Positions 37,901 through 49,930 of a stretch of 64,000 bases of DNA are shown here, piece after piece. The translations under genes and the position numbers were made by a program. The DNA is from Polytrichum commune (taxonomy: Eukaryota; Streptophyta; Polytrichopsida; Polytrichales; Polytrichaceae), in NCBI GenBank assembly GCA_950295325.1, contig OX485803.1, forward strand, positions 62,823,554 to 62,887,553, given 5' to 3'. The stretch's first letter is position 1, and each line of letters opens with the position of its first letter. The notes below the pieces were generated by a model. That model did no database searches. It saw nothing but the letters and a program-made list of their open reading frames with translations, and was not told the DNA's origin.

Positions 37901-39797
37901 ACATAGTGCTTTCAAAAAAATTGCACCATAGTGCTTCCAGCCCTGAATATTCTCAAGGTTTTCCATGTCAAGAACAACCCTTAATGGATGCATAGCTGGT
38001 CTGAGAGTCTTTGGAGTTTTGCCAGAAGCATCTGTCGAAATTTGGGTTTGTAGCAATGAACAGGGAGAACTGGCTGCTAGTTACAGACGAATGGGTTGAG
38101 TTTGAGAAATAACTGGTTGAGGGTCAAAACTTCAGGAAAATTACTTATCATTTAGGAGGAATTTAGAGATTATACCTCAAATTAGAAAAGGAAAACTGAA
38201 AGATGTCAACATGTAACCGGTTGAACTTGGAAACACTAGGATCTCGACCGGTTGTCTCCAAATTCTCCCCGGACACTGGTTTGTAGTTCTTTTGTTTTAA
38301 AGCAAATTGGAGAGATTTGTTGTTCAGCTCTCGTTCAAGACTTTCAAACATTTTTTGACTTGTGGTCGCAAAGAATATTCTCCAGAAGTAAGGTCGGGCG
38401 GCAGAATCCTTGTACAGATTGGCGCAACATGTGCCGTATGGGATCCCATTTCAAATGGGGCGAGTACTACATGAGTGCTACCCAACCGGCTATTACCTGT
38501 GGCTAATGGTCTTATATGCGGTTCTGGTAGCGGAACCCATGGAGAAGCCCTTAGGCTTGTGAAGTTCATTGATACATACTAGGTTCAAATTCTTAAGTTT
38601 ATGATTTGTCCACATGCAAGAGGATGGAATGGTTCATAAAAGAACCTGTAGACACATTTGAAGTATTCAGTCAAATGAAGAAGTCTTTGATGTGATTCCA
38701 ATTTCCCAGGTATGAGACACAGGTGCACAATTTTTTCTAGTAATTAATGTGGTGTACTTTGGCACAATGCTCTGGCCAAATACAAAATTGTTCACCATCC
38801 AACTTGGAAGTAGTCGAGTAAATTAAGTCCAAACATCGGCAGACTGATGAGTCGTGAGTGCATCGAAATTCAGAATTTTCATCAAAATTGGATGAGCCCT
38901 TCATGTGTTTTCCTCTCATGACAAATCTGCGAGTCAAACAAGCGAACGACAACCAATGCAGTTGCATGCTTCTCTTGTCTGTTTTGTGGAAAGGAGTGTG
39001 ATTAACCAGCTCCTCAGGTGTTGGAACTTGGACCTTCACAGGCTCATGCTGTTCAAACAAAAGTTAGGAAGCAGCCAAGTCTTAATATATACTCTAAAGT
39101 GTAAATTCATACCTGAGGCTTCTTGGGAATGGACCCACCATATGAAATCGCCTGGTCTCAAATCAAACAGGACAGGAGATAATACTTATCTGTCATATTA
39201 GAGTTATCCATAGAGTCCCATAAAAAGAGAGACCAAACCATGGGTTTGATCCTTTCTTTGGGCGGACGTTAAAGTACCCTCTACGAACTTGTAGGGGGCA
39301 AATCCAGTGAAAAAAACCATGCCCGCCAATCGACAGAGCTGACAACGTCCACAAAGTTTAGGGCCACTATTCCATCAGTCGTCCGTCGCACGAATGACGC
39401 AGGATGCTATCAAAAGTCCTGCACACTCAGCTCACATCATTCAAGTTTATGTCATTTAATACTTGTCCTACAACTTGTCATGCCACCAAAAACGGATCTC
39501 ACATCTGAATGATTAGGGTTTGCCGGCGGTGCGTTTGTCATTTTCGTGTTGTTTTTCGGTAGATCCGTGGTGTGGCTCTCCCTGTCTATGCACACACTCT
39601 TGTTGGGCGAAGGACATCATATTGAATGTTGTAACACCTTCCCTCAACATACACAATGCACATAGGCACAGTTGGTTTAGAGCAGCTTGGACATGTTTGT
39701 TGGTGAAGGGTTGATGGAGGTAAAGGGTTTAGGGCTCCCACAACAATGCATTCTGAAGTAGTATTGGCTTCAATATCACAACCTATGGTGATTGGAG
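34940..39797. other. Intergenic region, no gene I can support
   Basis: Short frames only. Two on the minus strand look slightly protein-like but are unplaced: 37.12-37.35 kb (PPFLPTLNRGTQVPDFFRVT) and 38.74-39.06 kb (EQHEPVKVQVPTPEELVNHT, LSFACLTRRFVMRGKHM). They might be decayed exons of one gene. I name no function. Confidence 0.35.
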
Positions 39798-40642
39798 GAT
39801 CGCAACCCTTGCTAGTGCCCCTGAACTTATCTTGACTGCTTCCCAACTCTAGCAAGTGTTACAAGCTAAACATGCAACTCCCACACATGTGCAAGGTTAG
39901 CTCCCCATACCGCAAACCTCCAAACTCATAGTTAAGTAACCAACCTTCCTACACATGCATTCAGGACTCTCCCCTTAGTAGGTAGTCAATGATTAGATGT
40001 GGACTTTCATTCATGGAAGTCCACTTTTGAGTTGATCATCGTGTTGCCAAAATAACACTATAACAACCCGAAGCATAGTTGCCAAGTATGCTTCAGGTGG
40101 GGTCGGTTAGCAACGCCGTCTCACCCATAAAAATCTCTAGAACTTTGGGTAGGGCCGTTGGGGCTGGAAGTCCCTAGCAGCTTCATACCTCCATAACTTT
40201 GTTGTATGATCTTTTTTTTTAATCAAGCAACCACTTCATTGATATCCACTCTTTACGTAGATGCCAATAGACTCCTCACCTGCCCCATTCAAGCAAGTAT
40301 TGAGGAAGTTAAGGTTGTTCTAACTTAAGCAGTCTCGGGCACCACTCTCAGGTAACTGCTATCCCATGGTGTTGTCGTTAGGCAGCACCCCACTCAATTT
40401 GTCATATCTTCTAGCTCACACCTCTGATTGGGGAGTTCTTGAGCATTCTAGAGTCCGGACGCCATAAGCCACTCGATACTTATGGCCTTACCCTCATGAC
40501 TTCTAGTCTCAGTGGGTGGGAGGCGTTCTCAACGCCCAAGGCCCTTACCCACACTAGGATCACTTGGGCCCTCTTACCTATGGCACCACAAGTCCCCCTT
40601 GTGCCCATGGTGTTGTGGGCACTCATAGAGAGGTGCGCGACA
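39798..40642 (+). mobile_element. Solo LTR, family A, copy 3 (diverged)
   Basis: Aligns with the 1000-base copy along its length but is 845 bases, with internal deletions. The start is degraded to GATCGCAACCCTTGCTAG; the end GAGAGGTGCGCGACA is intact. No target duplication seen. Probably the oldest of the three. Confidence 0.75.
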
Positions 40643-41681
40643 CGTACACACAGTCCGGCTCTTGTAGCAAGGTTCAATTTGCTTTTCTCTCCTTCTCCAA
40701 TGTCTGTGGTTCATGACAATTATCCACTATAGTGCATTGTTTTGTCTTCCATTCAATGATCCACGTATTTCACAGTGTCTTTCATTGTCCTTCGTGTGTC
40801 ATTTATACTCCGATCGATGTCATTTTATGTCAGTCAAGGTTTGTGACCCACTTTTCATTGTGGGGTTGTGTGACTAGCATACACCAAATTGAATGCAATT
40901 ATGGGCTGGAGGATAAATTTGATATCATGCCAGAGGACATACAAATCCTCCTCCAATCCACCCAAAAATGAAGAAGGTCATACTTGAGTATGACGCATTC
41001 TCTATAAACAAATCAATTGCCACCAAGGTTAAGAGCGTGGATAAAATCTTTGGTGGTTTCTCCATTAAGAGAGGATATATGCGTTGTTTTGTGGCAAAAA
41101 TTTTTTGGGCAGGTCACTCCCTCGTATATATTAGCATACATGTGCGCTCAAGACCTATTTATCAGGGGGCTATTAACCTTGTAGAAAAGATTTTAAGGTA
41201 TGGTATTTTTTAACAGAAAAATACCTCTTTTCATCCACTAGCACATCCCTACCCTAGACCCACCACCCCTAGTAATTGTTTCCACGTTATTTTATATGTA
41301 CTGACTAGATAAAAGAGGCCATTATATGTGATGGTATTTTACATGTAAAGATGTTTCATTATTTTACGACCCCTATATTATATGTATGTTTTTTTTTTTT
41401 TTTGCAAAATCTATCTACAATGATATATTAGACCTTATTTTCTATTGCACGTTGTTTCTATAATTTTTGCAAGTGACCTCCCCAAGTAAAAAACCATATC
41501 TCGATCCCTCTTTGTGCATGTTGATTTACGAGAACACCATGCATTTCAACACATGTGGTGAATATTGCCATGGATCAATGGTCAGTGGCTTCCGGTATGC
41601 ATTAGGTGTTGGCATCTCAAAGACATGAACTACAAAATTTCTAAAATGCAATCTCAGGCTATCACATGCACAAATAATGTA

Positions 41682-42932
41682 GCAACACACTAAAGAGGTT
41701 AGGGAGTTGGCTTTGGCTAATGGCCCTATCACTCGTGATATGTTCTTGTTGCCTATAGATGTTAGGAATATTTGTCGCAAGCGTGTGGAAGAACTATGGA
41801 TGAAGCATCCTTCCGATCCTATTAGCATTCGTATGTAGACACTAGAAAATTATGATAGTGTTTTCTACTATCAAGGCACTTACTTATGGACTTAAATTCT
41901 TCTACTCAAAGTGATGCACCCTTCACCCTTAGATTCCAAAGTGAATGGCAACTAGAAATGATGGAAAATTTTGATCACAATAACGCACACTTAATTGATG
42001 CAACATTTGAGACTACCCAAACATGGGTTCGACGTTTCCCCCTATGTCCTTCATATTATATGCATGTCCTTCTCATATTATATATATATGTCTTGTATGG
42101 TTGGATGCCAAGATCTTCCTCTACCTTTGGCACGTTTGAAAGGCTAGGGCAGAAAATGTTGTAAAGACAATTTCCATTGTTGGAGAACGTGCCGCGGTTA
42201 TCCAGATGGTTGGTGATATTATGTATGGCAACAAGAGTGGTGTTGATGATGACTCAGTTGATTGGGCTTTGAAACAATTGGACATGATTACCAACACATG
42301 GCCACGATTGGCTACATTTATGAGGTACATGAATGACAATTGGAGAGCAAAGGCACCGATGTGGTGTGTGGGTGCAAGAAGGATACCTCATGCTGGCAAA
42401 AACACTAATGCCACCATTGAGTCGTATCACTCAAACTTGAAGAGCATACTAAATTCTACAAATAAACATTTTGTTGGAAGACGCATGGATTGGCTCATCT
42501 ATCATCTCACGGGGAATGTGGTTACACATTGTTGGTACAGAGTCCAATGCAAGGCTTTTGGGTTTGTACAAAACAAACAACATGAGGGTATTGTATGTTT
42601 TATCATCATTCACGCATCAGCAATACTGGATACGAACATTTTGAATTAACATGGATGAAGTCGTAGCATACGTTGGAGCAGTGAATAATAAGCCTAAAGT
42701 TTGGACCATACACTCACATGACTCCGAGTGGGCACAACATGACTATCCAATCGTACGGCAAAGTATAATATGCAAGCATACCATGAAGGTATTCAAGATG
42801 TTCCACCCCGACGTCCAAGATGTCACTATTGTGAGGGAGGTTGGTACTCTACATGGTATTGATCATGGCACTCCCACGTCTCAATGTTATTCTAAGGTCC
42901 CACAGGCCCCACTCCATGAAGAACATCCTCGG
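41682..42932 (+). pseudogene. MULE-type transposase with SWIM zinc finger, decayed
   Basis: Plus-strand blocks in several frames: VRELALANGPITRDMFLLPI and ICRKRVEELWMKHPSD (stop TAG at 41836), then SEWQLEMMENFDHNNAHLID and ATFETT, a typical first catalytic Asp context in MULE transposases. After a frame change come WALKQLDMITNTWPRLATFM, then ESYHSNLKSILNSTNKHFVG and RRMDWLIYHLTGNVVTHCW, common in plant SWIM-domain transposases. At 42651 a last frame holds SIICKHTMKVFKMFHP, the second half of a SWIM zinc-binding motif. The first Cys pair is not visible. Stops and frameshifts make it non-functional. Confidence 0.75.
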
Positions 42933-44090
42933 GGGGGGGGGGGGGGGTAGTCATTGGTTGGAGTAGCAATATATGTGCGAACAAATGATAGAGTATTTTA
43001 AAAACATGGGGCAAAAATTTATAAATGGACTTAAGAATAATATAGGGTATCAAAAATGACACTGGACATCTTTAAAGTACTATAGGGTATGGAATAATAG
43101 GTAATTTGGAATTATAAGTAATGCAAGCCATTTTTCTATTAACCCAAAGTAGAAAATTACATAATGATAGCATGTGAAAAAAAGAAGAGAATTGAAAGTA
43201 ATACCCCCTTATAAAATAGTGGTTGTTCGCACCTATATCTTTAACTTTTTAACACACTGCCCCCCCCCCCCGAGAGAACATCCGCAGACACCTGTCAACA
43301 CATTAAAGAAAACAATGACAATGGGTTTGTGGATCTCTAGGCTGAAACCATTGGCGACATTGGTGGACCTGACCATCCCATTCTCATAGACTCCTAGGGA
43401 CCCCCCCCCCCCCGATTTGTGCTCTGAGATATCATTGGACAATGTTTCCAACCCGATTGAATTTTCACAAGACGACGTGGGAAGCTCCTAGAGTGCACCG
43501 CGAACAATAGTTCATAATCTATACATGTCATTGATAAAGAATGCATATACTTACCCGTAATTTATGCACATTTGTTTGCGGACTTGAAGCACATCCATGA
43601 AAAGCAAACTGAGCTCATTGCTTGCGGCAACACCATGTTATAGCTAACGTCCATGCCTTCATTTTTTCGAGCATGAGGCAATGACAATTCCCTTAAGTGT
43701 CATCAAAACTTCTTGGAGAACCCATTGCCCAAGAAAAATATATATATAATGAAATTACAAATTTAATTGCGTATTTATTAAAAAAATCACTATCCCAACT
43801 TAATACATGTATTACTTGTTTCCATTACTTTTTTTCACTCACTTTACGTATGCATGTTTTGAAATTCTTTATATAAAATAAATGAGGGATTCAATTTACT
43901 TTCTTCCATATTGGTGCGTGTCCTTCGTGTACTCAATCTTGCACATGTACTTCTATGTTGTCCTTTCGTTGTATATGAGTACACACCAATTACCATATAT
44001 GAAGGGTTAGTCCCCACATCATAGTTTATTTGTATTAGTAGCCATCATGTATACCTTACATTTATATGCATGATATCAACAATTGTGAAA
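42933..44090. other. Spacer with long C and G homopolymers
   Basis: A run of about 17 G at 42931..42947 and runs of 11-14 C near 43260 and 43401. No gene seen. These tracts may be imprecise in the assembly. Confidence 0.5.
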
Positions 44091-44099
44091 GACATAGGT

Positions 44100-44750
44100 A
44101 TGACATTAATGACTGAAGTACAAGATGGCTAAAAGACTACATTATTAAATGAACAGGGTTCTGAATGACGTAAAGAATATAAGATACTTAATTGAATGAC
44201 TCAATCAGAGATTGACTAAATGATGGTGTATCCTAAAAGGATTAAATACATGATTGACTAGAAGATTACACAACAAATGACCAAAACACCAAACAATTTA
44301 ATTACCAAATCATTGCAACCCTATATGATTGAATGACTATGAGACTAAATGATCTTATACCTATGTAAATAATCATATGATTGACTGACTTATTCATTAC
44401 ACAACAAAATTACCAAAGGACTATACAAGTAAAAGACTTAATTATCACAAACTTATGTGACTGAATGACTACATGATCTTACACCTATGTGATTAATCAT
44501 ATGATTGACTAGAAGATTACACAACAAAATGACCCAAAAGACTAAATAACTTAATCACCAAATCATTGTAGCACTATGTGACTTGAGGATTGAGTGCCTA
44601 AATGATTTACAACTATGTGACTAATCATATGATTGATAAATTCATTGCACAACAAAATTACCAAAGGACAATAAAACAAAAAGACTTAATCATTATACAA
44701 TTGTGTGATTACATGACTAAATTTCACACGTAATTGAATAAATAAATATT
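44100..44750. repeat. Diverged tandem repeat, ~249-bp period with ~125-bp half unit
   Basis: AGATTACACAACAAA recurs at about 44263 and 44512, and CACAACAAAATTACCAAAGGAC at about 44399 and 44647, each 248-249 bases apart. The region is rich in GATTGACT/GACTAAAT words. It ends about 130 bases outside the left terminus of Element 1. Confidence 0.65.
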
Positions 44751-45282
44751 TAGTTGAAAGTTATCTACATTGACGCTATGAAACATGGCAACAATAAAAA
44801 CTAGACTATAAGGCACAAGAGTCATGAAGGACATAACAATGGTCCTTGTTCTTCATAATGATTTACCATCATATGTAACACTATATTCGTTAATCGGAGA
44901 CTTTTGAAAGTCTCAAAATAAAATATGCCCATGGTTTGGGATGCCAATATTGTGGGCATACGGAATATTGGGAACATCAAGAACATGACGATTTAAAATT
45001 TCGCACGTAAAGCATATTCTTATTACTAAAAATAGAGAATTTCAATTAAAATGAAAACGTGAGCTCTTTGTGGAAAATAACAATCAACTCTAAAAAAACA
45101 ATTGGTTTATGTCATTATAGAGTTTGGGGTGCGCATCCCATAAGTAAGGCTCTTATGAATTTGGATGGCACATCCCAAACGTATACAACAATGGAGTGTG
45201 ACAAGTCCACTAAGTCTAATAAAAACCAAGTCTACTAAGCGCCCATGTTTTTCGCCATTAACTCCCACCTAATATGTTATGT

Positions 45283-48200
45283 TTACACATCTCCATCTTC
45301 CGCTTCATATCCATTCTCGGCGTCATTTACCGCAGCTGCAATACGTGCCAAGTTGTCTTTGGCAAAATCTATATGTTTTTGGGGGATGGTCATTGTTTCT
45401 GTTTTGGAACCTTTGCGCGGCTTCCAAGCACAAAGTATAGTATCCGTGTTTATCCAAACCGGTGTGTACGCTAAGTCCACTGTCCACTTAAAATTCTTTT
45501 TGGTGTCCCAACCTAAATAAGTGCGTAGCACGTTTTGGTCTTTAGTGCTTGGATGACAATATTCCACCTCAATTTGACGAAAGTTGGGGCTAGTTCGAAC
45601 AAAATTGGGTGAAGACAATGCTTTCACCAACCAAATTGGCTTGGGATGCTCCTCATCCCCTGCTCGTACGAGGACCAAATAACCTTCATGGCAATCAACA
45701 CGAAACGACGGTGCCGGTCGATTGCGGGCAGGGCCAACGTAATGCTCGTCCATTGCGAACTCTTCACGAACGTCTCCATTGCTAAAAAACATGGTGTCGG
45801 ACTTGACAACCGTTAAACGGTTTTGTGGCCAAAATCCTTGTGTTAAAGTTGTACGGGTGTCGCCACCAAGTGTCATTAGGGCCGAGCGAATGCGATCCCA
45901 ATACGCAATCAAAGGTTCATGAGTATCTCTAACACGTCTAGTGATGTCCTCCTCATACAACTCTTTCCAATATTCAATGAATCCGGATATGCCTTTGATG
46001 ATTTCCAGCCCATTCCTCATGGGGTCGGGTTTGCAAGGCTTTGGATCCCCATCCGGGAGCAAACATTTCTCATCATTATCTTGACGCCATACGAGTATAC
46101 CATCATCCGGGCCCCAATTAGGAGATGTGCACAAAAGCTTAAATTGCATAGCCGGGAGACCATCATCCTTTATAAAGAACCGGAATTGTTGTGTTTTGGT
46201 ATGTCCCACCAAACGGTCCCCTCCCTTCAACATGTATGGCTTGATGAAGGCCTTGAAATCTGGTACTTCCTCAATCATGTGCGGAATTACCGGCATATGG
46301 TCCAAAAGCATATACGATTTCATAAAAAGTGGTATGGTTGGAAAATCTTCTTCATGCAACTTCATGCTCCACCGTCCGAAAGACGCATCAATGTCATCGT
46401 GTGTGTGTCCCACCATCAAGAAAGACACAAACACCTCCTTGAAGATTCCTTTCGCCACAAGCAAGGACCAAAAACAAAATACATATCGACATTTGTTATC
46501 CTTCGCACAATTATCAAGTTGAACGTGAAGAGTTGGAGGCAAAGGTTTCGCACAAAGAGGTTCTCCGGGTGGCTCCGGCAATGACGACATACAAACCTCT
46601 TTCCCCGCAAGCAGTGCTTCGTAAAGGGGTGTCGTTCCACAACCATCAAACAATGCACGTGATGAATGTACCGGTGGCTTCTCAAGATCGCGCAAGAGTT
46701 TTGCAAATGATCCCACCGTGTGGTTAGCATCGCCAGGGTAAAAATCCAGACCATAATGGGCATACTTAACGTCTCCATGTCCATGGGCAATCATCCCTGG
46801 GAAAAAACAAACGATCCATGAATGACAACAATAACAACAACAACCCTAAACGGATGTATGAAGTTGAAACCTAACGCAAACACATCTAGTAAAATTGGAT
46901 AGAATTTGAACACATATTTGTGATTTCCTACAAACCCGTGACAGCTACGGGCAACTTGAAGAGTCCATCCGTGGCCTTTATTTTCCGTGTATAACAAGGG
47001 CATGCGGTCTTGGCGTGGTCTATTTTGTCATGGATGATTGTTAGAACCTCTGTAGGCCTCATTATGGATAGAGCACGGTTCTTGTAGTAATCTTGACGGT
47101 GAGCCTCTTGGTTGTTGACATGTTCAATATATTTTGCTTGGTGTCTGGAGTGGGATTCGGTGCCTATGGGGTGGGCGTCTCGAAGACCTTTGTATTTTTC
47201 ACACGTCGTACACCTAGCGAACTTGTCCCCAGGTCTCTTCAAAATGTATTCAGCAAACTGTTGGTTTTTAATTACACTCAACTTGGACAAAGAAATGGGA
47301 CCACATCCCGCTATGCGACCCACTTCGTTAATGTCCGTTAATATGTTCTTCCATTTGTACATGTGGGCAACACCATTTGTACAACTTTCTCCCCTAACGA
47401 CAATGTCCTCGTCTTGTGGGGCATTGCATCGGCCAATGGGACTATGATGGTGGAGAGTGTCGCGGAGGCTTGGAGTGTAGCCTCCCGAGGTTTCTTTGTG
47501 CCCGAATTTCCATGAAATCGTGAGCAGCGACCCAACGATGAATACTTTTGAAACCTATAAAAGTCAGCCTTTGGCACGGCGTGGATGGTATACCACGCGG
47601 TACAACACACATCCACATTCTCAAGTGTGACCACCTTATGCCCATGGGTGTCAATGTGCACATTTCTGTGGACCTCGAGTTTCTTTGCCGATCTCATACG
47701 GAAATCGGCAAGCCACATCTCTTGACGTAGGGACTTAATTTTCTCCCGTGGGAAAAACTGGCAACATTTCCGATAGCAACAGTCCTTGGCGGACACAAAA
47801 CGGATAGATTCGTCTCCCAATATGCAATCCCATCGACGCTCCTTATCTCCTTGAGGCACACGGTTCGAATCATATTTGCGTAGGCCTTTGCGAGGACATA
47901 TTTTGGCCAACAAAGCTAATTGTGTTTGCTTATGGCGCCGCTCATGGTCCAACAAGCTCACTCCGTCATGGAGAACCCGACAAAAAGGCCATTGACGCAA
48001 GGAAAATCTCCATGTCACCGGGACCTCAAGCGGAAGCAATGAATTCAAGATGCACACACCAACATCGTTCGGACCAAGGGGGTTGGCATCCACACAATCA
48101 CGGGGATCAGAGTTTCTACATATGTCATCTGCCACAGGGACACCAATGTCGTTGAGTAGGACGACATCAAGGCCAACCCATTGCTCCCTCCCGAAACCGG

Positions 48201-48411
48201 CACACAACGGAATGTCATCGTGGTCATCCTTGGAATGTAGAGATTGTTCGTGCACTTCTAAAGATTCATGGGAGGATGTATCCACAAACTCCCCCATCAC
48301 GTTTGGCAGACCATTACAACCCGCCGAAGGGGAAGAAAGTTCACACTCACCATCGGAGGACGAAGAAATTGTGGACAACTCCCATGAACTATATGCCACG
48401 GGCAGCGCCAT
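45283..48411 (-). pseudogene. Element 1 transposase-like gene, two exons, one frameshift
   Basis: Minus strand, ATG at 48411 (MALPVAYSSWELS) just after an acceptor-like TTAG. Exon 1 runs to 46936, an intron of 139 bases (46797..46935, GTTTGT..CCCAG) keeps phase, and exon 2 ends at 45283; about 1000 residues. Exon 1 has Cys/His-rich KDCCYRKCCQFFP, KKPREATLQASATLSTIIVP, CTTCEKYKGLRDAH and IIHDKIDHAKTACPCY. Exon 2 has LDNCAKDNKCRYVFCFWSLL and SFLMVGHTHDDIDASFGRWS. The Asp-bearing motifs IIHDKIDHAK, LDNCAKDNK and GHTHDDID are the likely RNase-H-type catalytic core. The sequence resembles DUF7869-type transposon proteins, from memory and unchecked. A one-base frame change lies at about 47340..47362 (frame VQMVLPTCT to KWKNILTDINEVG). 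Everything else is open, so decay is recent or this is a base-call error. Confidence 0.8.
46797..46935 (-). other. Intron of the Element 1 transposase-like gene
   Basis: Donor GTTTGT after ..VAVTG, acceptor TTTTTTCCCAG before GATGATTGCCC. Joining gives VAVTGMIAHGHGDV without loss of frame; unspliced, the frame stops within two codons. Confidence 0.85.
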
Positions 48412-48719
48412 CCAACCTAAGCAAACCACTAATCAATGACCAAAACAAGAAGCACCGCAATGCACACAAAAGCGAAAACGAGAGTTGTGTAGATATATGG
48501 CTCAAAAAACACAAACAACTCTCGCGGCACCGTTGGGGGACCTCACATATGAAGACGAACGTGCGTTCGAAAACAACGCCATGACAAGCAAATACTACGT
48601 GGGAGTCACACGCCAATGGACAACGGCATGCAATTGTGGTACATATTACCCGTGAAGGGTTTTGGGTCGATTTGCTAATAAAACATGGAAAGTGTTGCCA
48701 ACCAACAAAGGAGAGCATA

Positions 48720-49930
48720 CGCACATATATTCACGAACGCGCGGACGAGAACATCAACCCAACAAACAATGAATTGTAAAAGGGATAAGCAACGTGCATT
48801 GCTCAGGAGCACCCAAAATGCACATGCATCATTATCCACATACAACAAGCATCGTAATTGAAGGGCATGTCTTTGACGGGTGTGTGTCTAGGAACGAACG
48901 ACCCCAAGGTAGAGCCTAAACTCAAGGGTGTATGTATACGAACGATCGTTCGTAAGTCCTGGCCGAAACATATGGGCGTATGCATACGAACGATCAATCA
49001 TGTGTTCTAGCCCTCACCGTGTTTGTAAAAATGTTGACCCATCAGAAGAAACATCTATAGCGTAGTAGTAGGAGGCATATGCATAAATGAACGGATGTTT
49101 CTGTATAATTGCAAAATAATATCAATTGATATTTATGAACGCACGTTCGTGAATACCTGACCATCATATGTTCAGTTGGACATAACAGAGTCACGGGAGC
49201 GTAGGTGTCTTTGAGGGTTAGGAGGAAAATATACGAACGCACGTTCGTATATCATTGAACATTTTAGCGCCCACGACTACCTATAAGTAGGTCAACGTGG
49301 AGTATTATCGAATGCTCTACTTACGAACGCACGTTTGTAAACCACTCGCATTACACGAACTTACATGCGCCTGTATCTCCAAGAAAATATATACGAACGC
49401 ACGTTCGTATATAATTGAACATTTTCGTGCCTATGACTACCTGTAAGTAAATCTACGCTGAGTATGTCCAATGCTCTACTTACGAACGCACGTTCGTAAA
49501 CCACTCGTATCACAACAACTTACGTGCGCCTGTATCTGGAAGGAAATATATACGAACGCACGTTCGTATATAATTGAACATTTTCGTGCCTGTGACTACC
49601 TGTAAGTAAATCTACGCTGAGTATGTCTAATGCTTTACTTACGAACGCACGTTCGTAAACCACTCGCATCATAACAACTTACGTGCGCCTATATCTGGAA
49701 GGAAATATATACGAACGCACGTTCGTATATAATTGAACATTTTGTGCCTATGACTATCTGTAAGTAAATCTACGCTGAGTATGTCTAATGCTCTACTTAC
49801 GAACGCACGTTCGTAAACCACTTGCATCACATGTCTGAACCACTCGTCTAAACCACTCGTCTAAACTACATGTCTAAACCACTCGCATCACATGTCGCTA
49901 CCAAATCATCTTTACGAACGTGCGTTCGTA
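48720..49930. repeat. Palindrome cluster A upstream of the transposase
   Basis: Perfect ACGAACG-NN-CGTTCGT sites start at 48938, 49233, 49393, 49482, 49552, 49641, 49711, 49799 and 49914. One-mismatch sites start at 49135 and 49323; more degenerate copies lie near 48732 and 48985. The cluster lies 0.3-1.5 kb upstream of the transposase ATG. The central pair is CA in most of these, AT at 48938 and TG at 49914. Flanks alternate between TAT..ATA and CTT..AAC types. Confidence 0.95.
49215..49830. repeat. ~159-bp tandem repeat, four units, two palindromes per unit
   Basis: Corresponding palindromes recur at 49233, 49393, 49552, 49711 (160, 159, 159 bases) and at 49323, 49482, 49641, 49799 (159, 159, 158). 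Within a unit the two sites are 88-90 bases apart, and about 70 bases separate one unit from the next. Unit bodies (ATTGAACATTTTCGTGCC, GTAAGTAAATCTACGCTGAG) are nearly identical, so the array is young or homogenised. Confidence 0.92.

Noticed and set aside
47338-48439. Plus-strand frames opposite the transposase
   Set aside because: Low-complexity shadows; the minus strand has splice sites, Cys/His motifs and continuity.
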